Assembly (NCBI RefSeq): GCF_019320115.1
Contig: NC_089591.1
Location: forward strand, 63,728,111-63,792,110
DNA: 64,000 bases
Direction of reading: 5' to 3'
DNA from: Miscanthus floridulus
Taxonomy: Eukaryota; Streptophyta; Magnoliopsida; Poales; Poaceae
Positions within the stretch are counted from its first letter, which is position 1, and the number at the start of each line of letters is the position of its first letter. The notes beneath the pieces were generated by a model. That model ran no database searches. It was given only the letters and a program-made list of their open reading frames with translations, and had not been told where the DNA came from. The position numbers and the translations under genes were made by a program. Shown one piece after another: positions 10,890-22,006 of the stretch.

Positions 10890-13800
10890 ATGTCGTGGAC
10901 ACTAGATAGTGTAGCCCGATGCCCCAAGCATGATGAGCAGCCAACCTATGAGGAGCAAGCACTAGAGGGCCAGCTTACTCAGGAGCAGTTTGATAACGAG
11001 TTAGAAAAGGATCTAGAAGTGATGCTTACTTAGGAGCAGTGTGACAACGAGGAAGGGGGAGCAGAAGGAAGAGCAGGAGAGGCTGCTGAAGGCAAAGAAG
11101 AAGAATATGATGATGATGACTCAGAAGAGGGATATGTAAGTCCTGAGGATCCTTTTCCATGTGAAGACAGAAGGAGGCCAACGGAGGAAGATTTGGACAA
11201 GAATTTTGACCCGAACAAGGAGGTAGGAAAAAAGCCTTAGCTTGTAAATTTTGCGAAAGCTTTGGCTGTGTTTCCTCTACTAACACTTTGACCTATTGTA
11301 TATATAGGTCCCTCCTAAAACTCAAAAAATATGATGTCGACGTCTGTGTCATCTCGCTGGACAAGACGGAGTAGAGGAAAGGAGAGCAGAGGCAACAGCC
11401 ACAGAGACGGACATTGAGGCCTCTACTCCACAACCTCAAGACACAACCACGACTACCAAGCCTAAGAGGAAACGAGGGGATAGAAAAGCAAATCAATATC
11501 CTGATAAGGCATGCTATGTGATAACGAAGGTCGGGCCAGCAGGGGAGATCCTTGAACCGAAAGGAATTAAGAGGATGATTCCATAATGTGATTGGAGCCC
11601 TAGTAAGAGATAAATTGAACCCAACAATCCCTAACTAGAAAGAGGTACCAGAGAAGAAAAAAGATGAACTATGGGATAGGCAGCTGAAGCTCAATTTTAG
11701 ATTTCTAGAGGGTAAGCATGAACTGGTAAAAAAATGCTTTCAGGATGATGGAAGAGTCATTCTGACATTGGAGGTCAGAGCTCAACAAGAAGTATATCTA
11801 AAAGGGGTTAACTCCCTTCAACGAGTTCGGCAACATAACTCCTAGTCAATGGGAGGAGCTCGTGGCTCAGAAGACTTCACCGAAGGCATTAGAGCTAAGT
11901 GCCTGTAATACCGAGCTAGCGAAGAGAAACAAACACCACCATCATCTAGGCCCTAGTGGCTACTATGCTAAGGAAGAGTAGTTTAGGAAGATGGACGAAG
12001 AGGCCACAACTGCTGGGAATATCGATGTGATGAATTTGAAGGTACGCTCAAGGAATTGGATATATATGAGGAGTACAGAATCATCCGGTGGTAATCTTAA
12101 GTTTAATAAGCCGGAGACCCAGGAGGCAGTATCAAGGATACTAAAATATGTTGAAGACAAGGAGAATGGCTCATTCAATCCTTCCAGAGAGAGGGACGAG
12201 CTTAGCCTTGGTTTGGAAAACAAGGAGCACACAGGCCGCACTACGCGGGTAGGGAAAAGGACGACCTGAAAGCAAGGATTCGAAGAGGACATGCACATGT
12301 ACAAGAAACATGGTAGAGATCAGGAGACTAATCTTGAGCTCCAAGTGAAGGCTCTAGTTGCGAAGGCACTGGAGGAGCAAGGACTATCTATGGAGCCATG
12401 AATATTAATGACGTCGTCGGGAAAACTGGCATTAGTTGGCAGCCCTCTGAAAGTTTCTAGCAGCCAAGGTTCCACTATAGCCACAACCCCCGTCGATCGC
12501 ATACTAGAACCAACTAGTTGCACCTTGGTGTTTCTCAGCGGCCGACTAAACATTGTGATGGAGGTGGCAATGGGTGTGGCATATCCTCTCGATGGCTTAC
12601 ACCACAATAATAAGATACCGCCGGACTATACTAGGGTCGATGTGCATACCATGAAGCCCAAGTTCATGTAGTGGAGGATAGACTACGCAACTCCTAATGG
12701 GCTAGTGTTACTCGGAGACATAATGGGGTAGTTCATCCTCTGGCACAAACGGGACATTATATTGACTGCTTCTTCGCCGCATCCCCCTCTAACAATTTGG
12801 AGCGAGTTGTTGAGGTCAGGGAGATATTTTTATCGTCTCATGACTACCACATTCCTGAGATGCCACATTCTTCCCCGCCTCCTAGCAAGCATGTGCCTGA
12901 TAAGCCACAACCTTGTCTAGCTCATACAGAGCAAGTGCATGATGAGATGCCACAGTCTTCTCAACAAGCACAGCTGATACATGAACAATGAGTGCCTCCT
13001 AAAGAAGGTGATGCACAAGAAGATGAGGACATGCATGAATAGGAACTTCGAAAGAAGCATCCAATCACCATAAGACTAATTTATGTTCTAATGAAAGATG
13101 TCTCGTCAGTGCACAAGTGGTATTCCCATGACCAGTTCAAGCCTGAGAACCAAGTTAAAAAAAAGTCCCATCACAGGGCTTTTGAGGAGGCCATCACTAG
13201 CAAACTCCACCAAACAACAAAACAAACTCCACCAAACAACAAAGCAGAATCCAAATGTTGATGCCATCAAATGGTCAAAGGATTATCCGAAAACATATGA
13301 AAAGGCAAGCCCTTCCTACCAAACCGGGACATCCAGCACCTACCACTTGGAATGAGAAGGTTTCATGATTGGTACTTGCGTGTTCTCCCAACGAGCATAG
13401 AACTCATACAAGCATGCTTTTCCACTGGCACATTTGGAAGCCCAGCCGGGAAAATTGTCTTTGACTTCAATGACATGCAGACATGCTTTTATCTCGGAGC
13501 AATGGAGATGAATCTAATTCGCATGTGGTGCCTATAAGTCCTTGTCCTCCAGATATGATATAAATATAATCTTTGAATTTTATTGTAACTAACCCACGCC
13601 ATAATTTATAGAGTGCAAGTGCACATTGTAAAACAAATGTCAAGTGTGAAAGCCGGGTATATAGACCCTCAAGCTATAGCACAAATAAATTTTAATTACC
13701 CTAAACAGTGAAAACTGGATGACAAAGAGCTAGCTGCTGGAAAGACCCTTTGGTAGAAAGAGCACATCCGTATGAAGAAACTAAGGGAAGAGTCCCTTAA

Positions 13801-14700
13801 GGTTTCGGCATACATTGCCCTGGCTTTTAAAATTCTCCAATAGCACTCTACTATATGGCTACCATACAACTTCAAGTAAGTTCAACTCTATATTTAAAGC
13901 TTTGTTCGATATATTTTATTCGATGCAAAAGAGCTTATCTAGTTCTATAATTAAATCTATGTATAGGCGTCGATGTCGGAAGGAACATGGTATGGGTCTT
14001 TGATTCAATAGATAGGGACCCGGTGACATACAAAGACTTCATATCCATTCTCAAGACGTATACATATAGACAATCCTCATTAGTTTATATGTTTGTATAC
14101 ATACTTGTAATGTTCACTTTTGAAAACTAACAAGTTGTATTTGCTAAAATAATCCAAACAGGGCATTTAGATTCTATGTCACTAAACATCACGGAAGGTA
14201 TGATCTAGTAAGGAAGGAAAAGCTGGCTATAAAAACACTATATGCGGTAAGTGTAACTTACTTCTTCAGTACTCCATCACATGGATGTCAAAAGCATTAC
14301 TTAATATTTCTATATGCAAAACACACAGTGCCCCAAGCAAAAGCCTGGGAGTGTACATTGTGGATACTATGTATGTTCTATGATGAGTAACACCGGTGTC
14401 TACAGGAGACACCCCTTAAAGGTAAGTTTAAACCTCTTCACCCGTAATATAAAAACTTCATACATAGTATGAAATACTAAATCAAAACTTATTTTGTTGT
14501 AGTGAAAGAAGAGAATGAAATGAAAAGAGACCCATACAAGGATGACTAACTCTTAGAGCTCGTCGGCGACCTTTGCAACTTCATATTAGACCAGATTGTG
14601 CACGTCAAAGGTACCTACCATGACCGAGAGTCTGACTTAGGTAAAAATCCTCAGTACCAACACCTTCGTGAGACTGAAAGACTAACTCTAGGACGTTGAT
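10890..14700 (+). pseudogene. CACTA (En/Spm) element protein: Transposase_24-like region followed by Ulp1-like C48 peptidase
   Basis: An N-terminal acidic exon starts at the ATG at 10890 and contains EYDDDDSEEGYVSPEDP, ending near 11221 at a GT. Further on are pieces typical of plant Ptta/En/Spm proteins: IGALVRDKLNPTIPN near 11580, RNWIYMRSTESSGGNLKF (12049-12102), SFNPSRERDELSLGL and KKHGRD. A C-terminal region has [10 protein letters not shown] near 14350, which fits the Cys box of a Ulp1/SENP-like peptidase, then DLCNFILDQIVHVKGTYHDR near 14570-14620. Many stops and small indels interrupt it. In intact CACTA elements this gene accompanies the TNP2 transposase, which is not seen here. It is a clear family match but the exon structure is only approximate. 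Confidence 0.8.
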
Positions 14701-15007
14701 AACCATGTGTATGGAATTTGACATTGGTTTTACCTTGTGAATTATGTCTATTTAATGATGGATTGTATATATTCTTATGAATTGGATTTGTAATTGTAGT
14801 TTATATAATACTCTTGTGCTTGCAGTTTATGTAATACTCTTGAGCGAACGCGGTTCGGAACGTTGGTCGCAGGGCGTTCAGTGGGATTATCTCGTATTCA
14901 TCGCTCACTCGCAACGCGAACACGAGAATACGCGGAAACAAGCGGGGTCATATGTATGTTCTGGTCGAATTTGAATTATAAATTTGATTTTTTTTTGTGA
15001 AAAAACA

Positions 15008-15370
15008 TACTGTAGGGCGGTTCTAAATTGAACCGCCCCTACAAACAGGTATTGGCCCCGTTCAGCTTACCCAGAAGCCGGTTTATTCGGCTTATTTTTT
15101 TTGAGTCGGAACAGTGTTTTTCTCTCAGCAACAATTTAGCCATAACAGTGTTTTTTCAACCAATTTCAGCCAAAATTCAGCGAGCCAAACGGAGTCATTA
15201 TAGGGGTGGCTGGTACTACAGCCGTCCCTACAAATCGATTTGTAGGGACGGTCTGGGAACCGTCCCCTACAAATATATGGTTTGTAGAGACGGTTTAGTA
15301 GGAACGGCTGGCCAAACCGCTCCTACAAATGGTCTTGAGCCGTCCCCTATAAACCCTTTATGTAGTAGTG
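15008..15370 (+). mobile_element. CACTA 3' subterminal repeats and terminus
   Basis: Copies of TGTAGGGRCGGTT and its complement AACCGYCCCTACA occur in both orientations (about 15011, 15030, 15220-15265, 15280-15345), as in CACTA subterminal regions. The block ends in TGTAGTAGTG at 15361-15370, the reverse complement of CACTACTACA, so it reads as the right terminus. A MITE is nested at 15054-15193. The matching left terminus was not found, so the 3-bp target duplication (TTA at 15371-15373 on this side) is unchecked. Confidence 0.82.
15054..15193 (+). mobile_element. MITE with GGCCCCGTTCRSYT termini, copy A
   Basis: It begins GGCCCCGTTCAGCTT and ends in a complementary AGCCAAACGGAGTC. The middle has the ACAGTGTTTTTCTCTCA block shared with the other copies in this window. 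It is inserted inside the CACTA subterminal repeats. Confidence 0.75.
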
Positions 15371-15655
15371 TTAGCTGGTTAATTTTAGTCTCATTTAGTC
15401 ACTTTTTTTTATCTAAACACTATGATTAAATGGGACTAAAAAGGCATTTAGCTAATTAGTCACCAAGGGGTTGGTAAATGGAACTAAGCCCAGGCTGACT
15501 CACTTTTTAGTCATTTTGAATCTAAACACCATAACTAAAAGGGACTAAAAAGCTCTTTTAGTCCACCAAACTAAACAGAGGTGGCTATATTTTAGCAACT
15601 GGTTTAGATGTCTAAAATTTAGTAGCTTCAATCTAAACAGGTCCTAACTAGCTAC
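15371..15655. repeat. MITE-like DNA rich in AAAGGGACTAAA / TTTAGTCC
   Basis: Several inverted copies of GGGACTAAAAAG and TTTAGTC(C), with ATCTAAACACYATRA repeated at about 15412 and 15522. The ends TTAGCTGGTTAA and AACTAGCTAC are roughly complementary. This looks like one or two decayed non-autonomous DNA transposons. No gene. Confidence 0.5.
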
Positions 15656-16592
15656 TACAGGCGAGTGGCTAGGCGAGTGAGATCTACTACTGGTTTATTA
15701 CGAGTGTCTAGCAGCTTCTACGGGGCCGAAATAGATTTTCCAGCCGTTCACACACAGCTAACATTATACTCGTACCATAATCTATCGGTTTGTCACGTTG
15801 ACCGCAATGGAAGCAGCTTCCTTTGGTTTTTTACCGGTGTCCTGCAGTACTAAACAAGTGTTGCTCGGTAAATACAATTCTTGCATGCGACCACCCCTCG
15901 CAACTTAAGAGACATATCACTTCAGAACAGCATATACATGTAGTACCTAGTACGAGTAAGGAACCTGCAAATCCTGTATGCAACGTAGAAACCGTGCAGT
16001 GCATGAAAATATGTGTGACAGATCAGCTTTACCAAATCCGTAGACCAGCGACGAAGCCAGGAATCGACGAAGTCTAGGCTGGCTTCCTCTTCTTCTTTCT
16101 CCAACCCCTCCTTGCCTTCTTCTTCCTCCTCATGACGGTAGCCCGGGCCGCGGTAGCCCGGGCTAAGCCCGGGCTCCATGTAAATCATGGCCGTAGGGGT
16201 GCTGGAAGCACGGGTAGCCCGTCGCTGGCTTCGTCGCTGCCGTAGACGATGCATGGTCCAGATCGACGGTGGGGTCCCTCCGAAAAGGGTACTCCTAGAT
16301 CGGATGGAGACACAAGCGTACACGGGCAGGAGCGCCAAGATAGCGTGCATGCAACAGTGCAAAGGCAGCAGAGACACCCCTGCACCGCGCAGCACGCCGC
16401 GAGTGGGAACGAAGTCACTGCAACGTCCCGCCGATTTGCACTGCCGAGGCCCAAGAGACACCACCGCATGGCACGAGATAGAACGGTCCGAACGCCCCTG
16501 CCACCTTCCTATTCCTATATAGGAGTAGCTAGTACCGACCGGTGTCACACAGGCTAGTAGGTCGCATGCGGACACAGCATACTACAAGAAAT
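15656..16592. other. No supported gene
   Basis: The left half is unremarkable. At 16140-16180 there is a self-complementary GCCCGGGCTAAGCCCGGGC-type stretch. From 16180 to 16500 the DNA is GC-rich with overlapping open frames on both strands and no recognisable domain; those frames are treated as chance. Confidence 0.5.
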
Positions 16593-16708
16593 CTGTTCGG
16601 CTAGACTTATACGATCATGGATTATAAATTGAAATAGTATTTTTCTCTCACACCAAACTAGTCAGTAGTAAATAATTCATGATCGTTTACGACGAAACAA
16701 ACAGGCTG
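16593..16708 (-). mobile_element. MITE of the AGCCTGTTCGG family, copy B
   Basis: It begins CTGTTCGGCTAG and ends CGAAACAAACAGGCTG, with the internal TATTTTTCTCTCACACCAA block that is the complement of TGTGTGAGAGAAAAATA in copies D and F. It is about 116 bp. Confidence 0.7.
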
Positions 16709-16896
16709 AAGAGCTGCACTAATCCACCGCTCAGAGCTAGACACTGATCAGAGTAAACTAATCCGCGTCGAGAACCCTAAACAACAGCAACGATCCAAGA
16801 ACGAACGTACACCCGCATGCCGCGCGGCCGGCTGCGCCTGCATGCACGAACGCGCACGCCGCGGGGCGAGGGCGAGAACAGCAGCACAAAGGTTAA

Positions 16897-17140
16897 GCCC
16901 TTGTTTAGTTGCTACCCAATTTCCAAAAAGTTGCTACAGTACCTGTCACATCGAATGTTTGCGGTCTATGCATGGAGCATTAAATGTAGACGAAAAGAAA
17001 AACTAATTGCACAGTTTGGTGGGAAATTACGAGACGAACGTTTTAAGCCTAATTAGTCAATGTTTGGACACTATTTGTCAAATAAAAACGAAGGTGCTAC
17101 AGTAGACCCAAAATTCAAATTTCGCAAACTAAACGAGGCC
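16897..17140. mobile_element. Tourist-like (PIF/Harbinger) MITE with TAA target duplication
   Basis: The termini GCCCTTGTTTAGTTGC and GCAAACTAAACGAGGCC are inverted. They are flanked by TAA at 16894-16896 and TAA at 17141-17143. The interior (CATGGAGCATTAAATGTAGA, CTAATTGCACAGTTTG, GTGCTACAGTA) matches a very common grass MITE family by my recognition. Length 244 bp. Confidence 0.82.
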
Positions 17141-17291
17141 TAAAGGCCTCTCTCTCGCGTTGGGAGGCGCGCGCGAGCGCGGGCACAGACGCAGGCGCGG
17201 CATGCCGGCCGGCATCGGCATGGCATGGCGGAGGTGGACGCCGCCGCGCGGCCCGGCCCCGCAAATAGCAAAGTACGAGTACATTAATTAT

Positions 17292-17389
17292 TCTCTTTGT
17301 AGCAGTCGTTAGCGTGTTCGGCTGCCCAAGTTATTCTGTCTCTCTTTGTAGCAGTCGTTAGCGTGTTCGGCTGCCCAAGTTATTCTGTC
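17292..17389. repeat. 49-bp tandem duplication
   Basis: The 49 bases at 17292-17340 recur at 17341-17389, beginning TCTCTTTGTAGCAGTCG. No difference between them was seen. Confidence 0.9.
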
Positions 17390-17984
17390 TTGTAGAATAC
17401 TATTGAATCTTTCAAGATAATCCAAAATTTACTGTGCAACCCATCAACCGAACCAGCCCAGGAGGCACCTCGCTAGTCACTCCTAATCACGTCTGGTCTG
17501 CGCGTCGTCAGGTATACTTCCCTATTTGTCTACCTACGAGGACCACATGCAGGATGCATTGATGCTGTATGTATGCGCAGTATCGACTGGCTTTTTGGGC
17601 TGGCTGGATCCATGCATATCAGTGCAATTTCAGTCTGAGACAGAGAAAGTTAACCTTGGATCGGCAACTCAGCATAGTGGTGAATCCATTACTACTAGTC
17701 ACCACTGGTGAACGCAGATGGTGTATTGCTGCAGAGTGCAGAACTACTGTATCCAAACTACCTTGTACGAACGGTCGAACGTGTTAGCTGTGTTCCAAGA
17801 ACAACGTTATACACGTCGCGGATGAGCAGGGCGATCCGGAAATTCTCGCAAGGGGACGAACAACCCGTACCGCTTCTCGATGAATGCAGTTCTCTTGTTT
17901 GTTGGGCGGCTGCAGGGTGGGGCCGGGGTGACCACCGGTGCACTGTACTGCGCTGCCGCAGGAGGCCAGGCGCTAAGGACGGCG

Positions 17985-18770
17985 ATGGAGCGGTTTCGGG
18001 TCGGATATCCACGGGTTTCGGGTCTTGCGGATTCGGGTTCGGGAATGATTTCTCACCCATGGTTTTCGGGTTCGGGGCCCCGAAACCAATCGGGTTCGGT
18101 TTCGGGTTTGGTTTCCCACCCATGGATATCCAATGGATATTCGAAATAAATCATTTAGAATTAAAACTCATGTTTTATAATATGCTAATAATAACTTGTT
18201 TACTTATATTATTAAATTTATTCTAAGTTGACTCATGAAAATATTTATTATTTGTTGCCTCTTGTTTATACATGTGAATATGTGTACATATATCATGCAT
18301 ATGTTTATAGAAAGTCCTTATTTCTCTTACTATGCTATCATACAAAGCGGGTTTCGGGTATCCATTCGGGTTTCGGGTATCCGTGAGTTTGGTTTTGGCT
18401 GGCGGATTTGGGCCTAGGGCCACTAGGGCCACGGCCCTAGGTGTGGGCCAAATCTTCCTTTATAGCCTCTTAATTTTTCCATGGCCCAGGTTGCTATTCC
18501 CATGAAATGCCCTAGTCTTGGTCCATCAACACATCAGCGAAGGCCTGCGTTTGAAGCTCAGCAGCTACCTACCGGCTTGCTTGCGGCTTGCGACCCACTG
18601 GCACAACCAGGAAGGAATCGCATAGTGGCCCACTGGCCCTAGGCGTGCAAATTGGCCAGCTCCGCCACTGGTTTTGGGGACGGATTATCACCCGAATCGA
18701 TGTTCGGTGCGGTTTTGGGTTTTTGTTTCGGGTTTCGGGTTCGGGTGCACAAAGACTCCACCCGATCCGA
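17985..18770. repeat. CGGGTTT/CGGGTATCC-rich repeat, two blocks around AT-rich DNA
   Basis: At 17995-18150 and 18340-18400 the sequence repeats TTTCGGGT, GGTTCGGG and GATATCC motifs; a third, similar stretch lies at 18680-18770. Inside the first pair, 18150-18340 is AT-rich and gene-free. The arrangement looks like a decayed transposable element, family not determined. Open frames rich in Gly/Phe/Ser over these blocks come from the repeat. Confidence 0.55.
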
Positions 18771-20173
18771 ATCTGCCCCGTTGCCATCCCTACCAGGCGC
18801 AGGCACGCAACGCGGGCGGCAGCTAGCCAAGCGCAACGGTCACTTGCCGGCTGGGCCGGGCGCAGGGCGCGGCTAGCCAGCGCAGCGGGCACGGTGCGCG
18901 CGGGTGGTGGTCGTCCTGTGCGCGTGCATGCGGTGCGAACGGGCGGGCGGCGATGCGGTGTGGCCTACTACCAGCGCTGCGCTGTGATGGCCTAAACCTA
19001 AGCCTAAGCATCAGCATACACAACACAGGAGCAAAAATCATATCAACAGAAACCGGATCTGCAACATCTAATCAAAAACTGAATCCAAAAACTCACCGAC
19101 GAGAGAAATCGACAACGGAGAAGACTCGAGCTCAGACTCTGCTTTCGGGTCCACACCAGACTCCACCTCCGCCTCCGGCTACACCTCGGCCTCGGCCTTG
19201 GCCTCAACGTCCGCCTCCGCCTCCACAAACAAGATGAACACAAAATGAATCAAAACGGGGAAAATCCAAACACAATCAGGTAAATAGCAACGAGATCTAC
19301 AACATCTGTTAAAAACCATAGCGAAAACTCACCAACGACGGCAAATCGAGGCGAAGAGCCCCTCCGCCTCTGCCTCCCAAACGGGGGTGGGGGGGGAGGG
19401 GGAGACGAAATGAAATGGGGAAAGAAAAATAAACGGTTCAAAGAGATAATGGCGCATTTCCAAAAAAAATGGCTGACATGTGGGACCCACATGTCAGCCA
19501 AAAAAAAAAAAGCAACCGCAAACGTCGCATGGAAGAGGGAGAATGAGACGGGCGACGTATATCAGCCAAACATTAAATCGGACGGCCAAAAAAAAACGTG
19601 TGACAGTTGCAAACGATTCACACGCGCAAAGGATAGCTTTATCCTTTTTTAAACGTTGGGGAGCGCCGGATGGCGGTCCGCACGCGGCAGGCTCGGCGAG
19701 AATGACACATCGGACCAGAGAATCGCAGCTCCTCCCCGATGCGGACAAAACCGCATGCCCGCTTTTGCCCGGTACGTACTACTAGTAAACTGAAAACTTT
19801 TTTTTTCCTCAGGAAATACTATTTTGCTTAAAACATCTCTATCAAATCATATAAGCATCACCATAAGCATAAATGTTTTCAGCCATAAAACAACGTTTTT
19901 CTTTCGTAACATTTTAGCATAAGCATCCATATAAATCAAATTTCAGCTTCAGCGAACAGTCGAAGATATTTAGTTTCCCAGACACGTTACCAACAGTATT
20001 TTGTTACAGTCTACAGTGCCACACCCGTCCGATCCAGCCACCATCGCTCCATCTCCACCCTCCGTCTCAAGGTAGGCTCGTGGCCCTCGCGGCCGACGGC
20101 CGTGTGTTGCCTCCAGAACCTTGGTTTCCCATCGCCTCCTCCACTCCCTCCAGCAACTCTGTGCTCTCGACAG
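18771..20173. other. No supported gene; GC-rich then low-complexity DNA
   Basis: 18780-18990 is GC-rich. 19140-19240 repeats CCTCCGCCTCCGGC/CCTCGGCCTCGGCC. Stretches near 19020-19110 and 19250-19340 resemble each other (CRAGATCTRCAACATCT, AAAACTCACCRACGA). At 19471-19499 there is a near-perfect 29-base palindrome. 19990-20173 reads like 5' untranslated or exon DNA, but no product can be named. Confidence 0.45.
19471..19499. repeat. 29-base palindrome
   Basis: GGCTGACATGTGGG and CCCACATGTCAGCC are exact inverted arms around a single central base. Such TGACATGTGGG(A/T)CCCACATGTCA motifs are frequent in grass intergenic DNA; no function is assigned. Confidence 0.85.
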
Positions 20174-20182
20174 ATCTCCTAC

Positions 20183-20407
20183 GGCAGATTTAACTTTTTA
20201 CCATTATAACAAATGACACTTTCTCAAAAAAGCACTTTAACGGATGCCAATACATTTTCGTCGGTCCAGAGAGAAAACAACTACAAATTTACCACTTTTG
20301 CTTGCGTGGCACACCAGCTCTTCATGCCAGCGTGGATTCGAGTCAACAGGACGTGTGAAATGTCCCTCCTGCCCTTTTCCTCTCCACCCACGCAGCTGGC
20401 ATTCTCG
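20183..20407 (+). repeat. Left TIR of the Pack-MULE
   Basis: About 225 bp, complementary to 21439-21662 with scattered mismatches and no large gaps. Confidence 0.92.
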
Positions 20408-20417
20408 TACCACCGCG

Positions 20418-20780
20418 GAGATCGGTCAAGGCCGCTTCGGGGTGGTCCACCGCTGCACGTCCTGTGCCACCGGCGAGGCCTTCGCCGTCAAGTCCGTGGA
20501 CCGGTCGCAGCTGGTCGGCGACCTCGACCGCGAGCTCACGGAGCTGGAGCCGAAGCTGGCGCAGCTCGTCGGCGCGGGCAACCCTGGCATGGTGCAGGCG
20601 CACGCGGTGTACGAGGACGAGGCGTGGACCCACACGGTGATGGACCTGTGCATGGGCCTGGACCTGCTCAAGTGGTTGGGCCTCCGCCGCAGCGCGCCCT
20701 TGCCGGAGCCCCTAGCGGCCGCCATCGTGGCACAGGTCGCGCAGGTGCTCGCGCTTTGCCACCACCGCGGGGTCGCCCAC
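20418..20780 (+). pseudogene. Captured protein-kinase N-lobe fragment (CDPK/PEPC-kinase-like)
   Basis: The frame shows a glycine loop EIGQGRFGVVHRC, the ATP-anchoring lysine in EAFAVKSV, a hinge-like VMDLCMGLDLLKWL and an alpha-E helix ending LALCHHRGVAH. Sequence identity to a kinase stops exactly where the HRD catalytic loop should begin, so no activation segment or C-lobe exists and it cannot phosphorylate. The frame is open back to an ATG at 20244 inside the TIR. The style resembles phosphoenolpyruvate carboxylase kinases and CDPK-type kinases of grasses; the exact donor gene needs a search. Confidence 0.85.
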
Positions 20781-20832
20781 CTTCCCGTCGGGGGTCGCGC
20801 GCAGCGCCGTGGCCACGTCCATCGCGGTGGGG

Positions 20833-21216
20833 CGAGGGCTCGTGGTCCCAGTGGTGCTGCCAGGTGGAGGTGCTCTCCCACGCCGCCGTCGGCGGCTTCC
20901 TCACGCACTGCGGCTGGAACTCCATCCTGGAGAGCGCGTGGGCGGGCGTGCCCATGCTGCACTTCCCGCTGCTCACGGACCAGATCACCAACGGGCGCCT
21001 CATCGTGCGGGAGTGGTGCGCCGGCGTGGTGCGCGCCAATGAGGTGAAGGCGTGGATCGAAGGGGTGATGGGCGGGGAAGACGGTGTCAAGCTCAGGGAG
21101 CAGTGAAGAAGCTGAGGGGCTCACTCGAGGCTGCCGTGGTGCCCGGTGGCTCGTCGCGGCGCAGCTTCGACGAGTTCGTGGACGAGCTCAAGCGCCGGTG
21201 CGGAGGCAGCCACTGA
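20833..21216 (+). pseudogene. Captured UDP-glycosyltransferase (GT1) C-terminal fragment
   Basis: The plant PSPG box is visible: QVEVLSHAAVGGFLTHCGWN, LESAWAGVPMLHFPL and DQ in LLTDQITNGRL. The preceding GLVVP is in another frame, so a one-base shift lies near 20850. A stop at 21104-21106 and a further shift separate it from the C-terminal tail RSFDEFVDELKRRCGGSH, which ends at 21216. The acceptor-binding N-terminal half is absent. In plants GT1 enzymes glycosylate hormones and metabolites; this piece could not do so. Confidence 0.87.
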
Positions 21217-21438
21217 TCCGAAGCTCACCGGGCACGAGCTGCCGCGTTCTGGGCTACGAGCGCGGGCACCTCCAGGGCGCGAGCAACAGTGCGCCACCGC
21301 CTGGCCGGAGCACCGCCGCCGCCGCCTGGCCGAAGCACCGCCGCCGGCGGCCATGAGGTGCCACGCTGCAGGTGCCTAGGGCTACCAGCGTGGCCAACGC
21401 TGGGCGCGTGAGTTGCCGCGGCCGCCAGGAGCACGAGG

Positions 21439-21662
21439 CGAAAATGCTAGCTGCGTGGGTGGAGAGGAAAAGGGCAGGAGCGACATTTTACACGCCCTGT
21501 TGACTTGAATCCACGCTGGCATAAAGAGCTGATGTGCCACATAAGCAAGAGTGGTAAATTTATAGCTGTTTTCTCTCTGACCTGACGAAAATATATTGAC
21601 ATATGTTAAAGTAATATTTGAGGAGGTGCCATTTATTATAATGGTAAAAAGTTAAATCTCCC
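21439..21662 (-). repeat. Right TIR of the Pack-MULE
   Basis: Inverted partner of 20183-20407; it ends at the target duplication ATCTCCTAC. Confidence 0.92.
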
Positions 21663-22006
21663 ATCTCCTACTCGGCTCCTCCACTCCGGCGTGGAGCACA
21701 CGACCCCATCAGGGGCGGTCTCCGGCGCGGCCCCCGGCGAGGCAAAACGGAGCGGCCTCCAGGGTGAGGGTGCTACAGCACCTCCGCTGCCAGGTGCAAA
21801 CCCAGGTCCGCCATCTCCTCACCCTTTCAGTCTACCGTCGTTATTCGCTTTTCTCTGGTTCTTCTTCTCCTCCACATCATCTTCTCCCCTCCCCTCTCAG
21901 CGCCTCCGCCACCCTGTGGAAACCGAGGAAACCAGCGACCGCCGCTTATCCAGGAGGTGACGAGTGCATGGGCCGCATCGGGGATCTGCGTATAGCGCGA
22001 CTCAAT

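Larger units (their letters stand above)
20183..21662. mobile_element. Pack-MULE: Mutator-like element with long TIRs carrying gene fragments
   Basis: The inverted ends at 20183-20407 and 21439-21662 match along about 225 bp, starting GGCAGATTTAACTTTTTACC on one side and GGGAGATTTAACTTTTTACC on the complement of the other. The 9 bases ATCTCCTAC occur directly outside both ends (20174-20182 and 21663-21671), the target-site duplication size of Mutator-like elements. No transposase is encoded. Between the TIRs lie a protein-kinase fragment (20418-20780), a glycosyltransferase fragment (20833-21216) and a GC-rich piece of unknown origin (21217-21438). Long TIRs, a 9-bp duplication and unrelated gene pieces together define a Pack-MULE. 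Confidence 0.92.

Noticed and set aside
15922..16575. 217-codon minus-strand frame in GC-rich DNA
   Set aside because: There is no domain, overlapping frames of similar length occur on the plus strand, and composition alone explains the openness.
19840..19860. ATCTCTATCAAAT as the Helitron 5' terminus
   Set aside because: It only loosely resembles the TC-starting 5' ends, and no independent support was found.
20213..21106. A 297-codon frame as one real gene
   Set aside because: It starts in a TIR, reads the kinase piece out of frame and only later enters the glycosyltransferase fragment. It is a by-product of the Pack-MULE.
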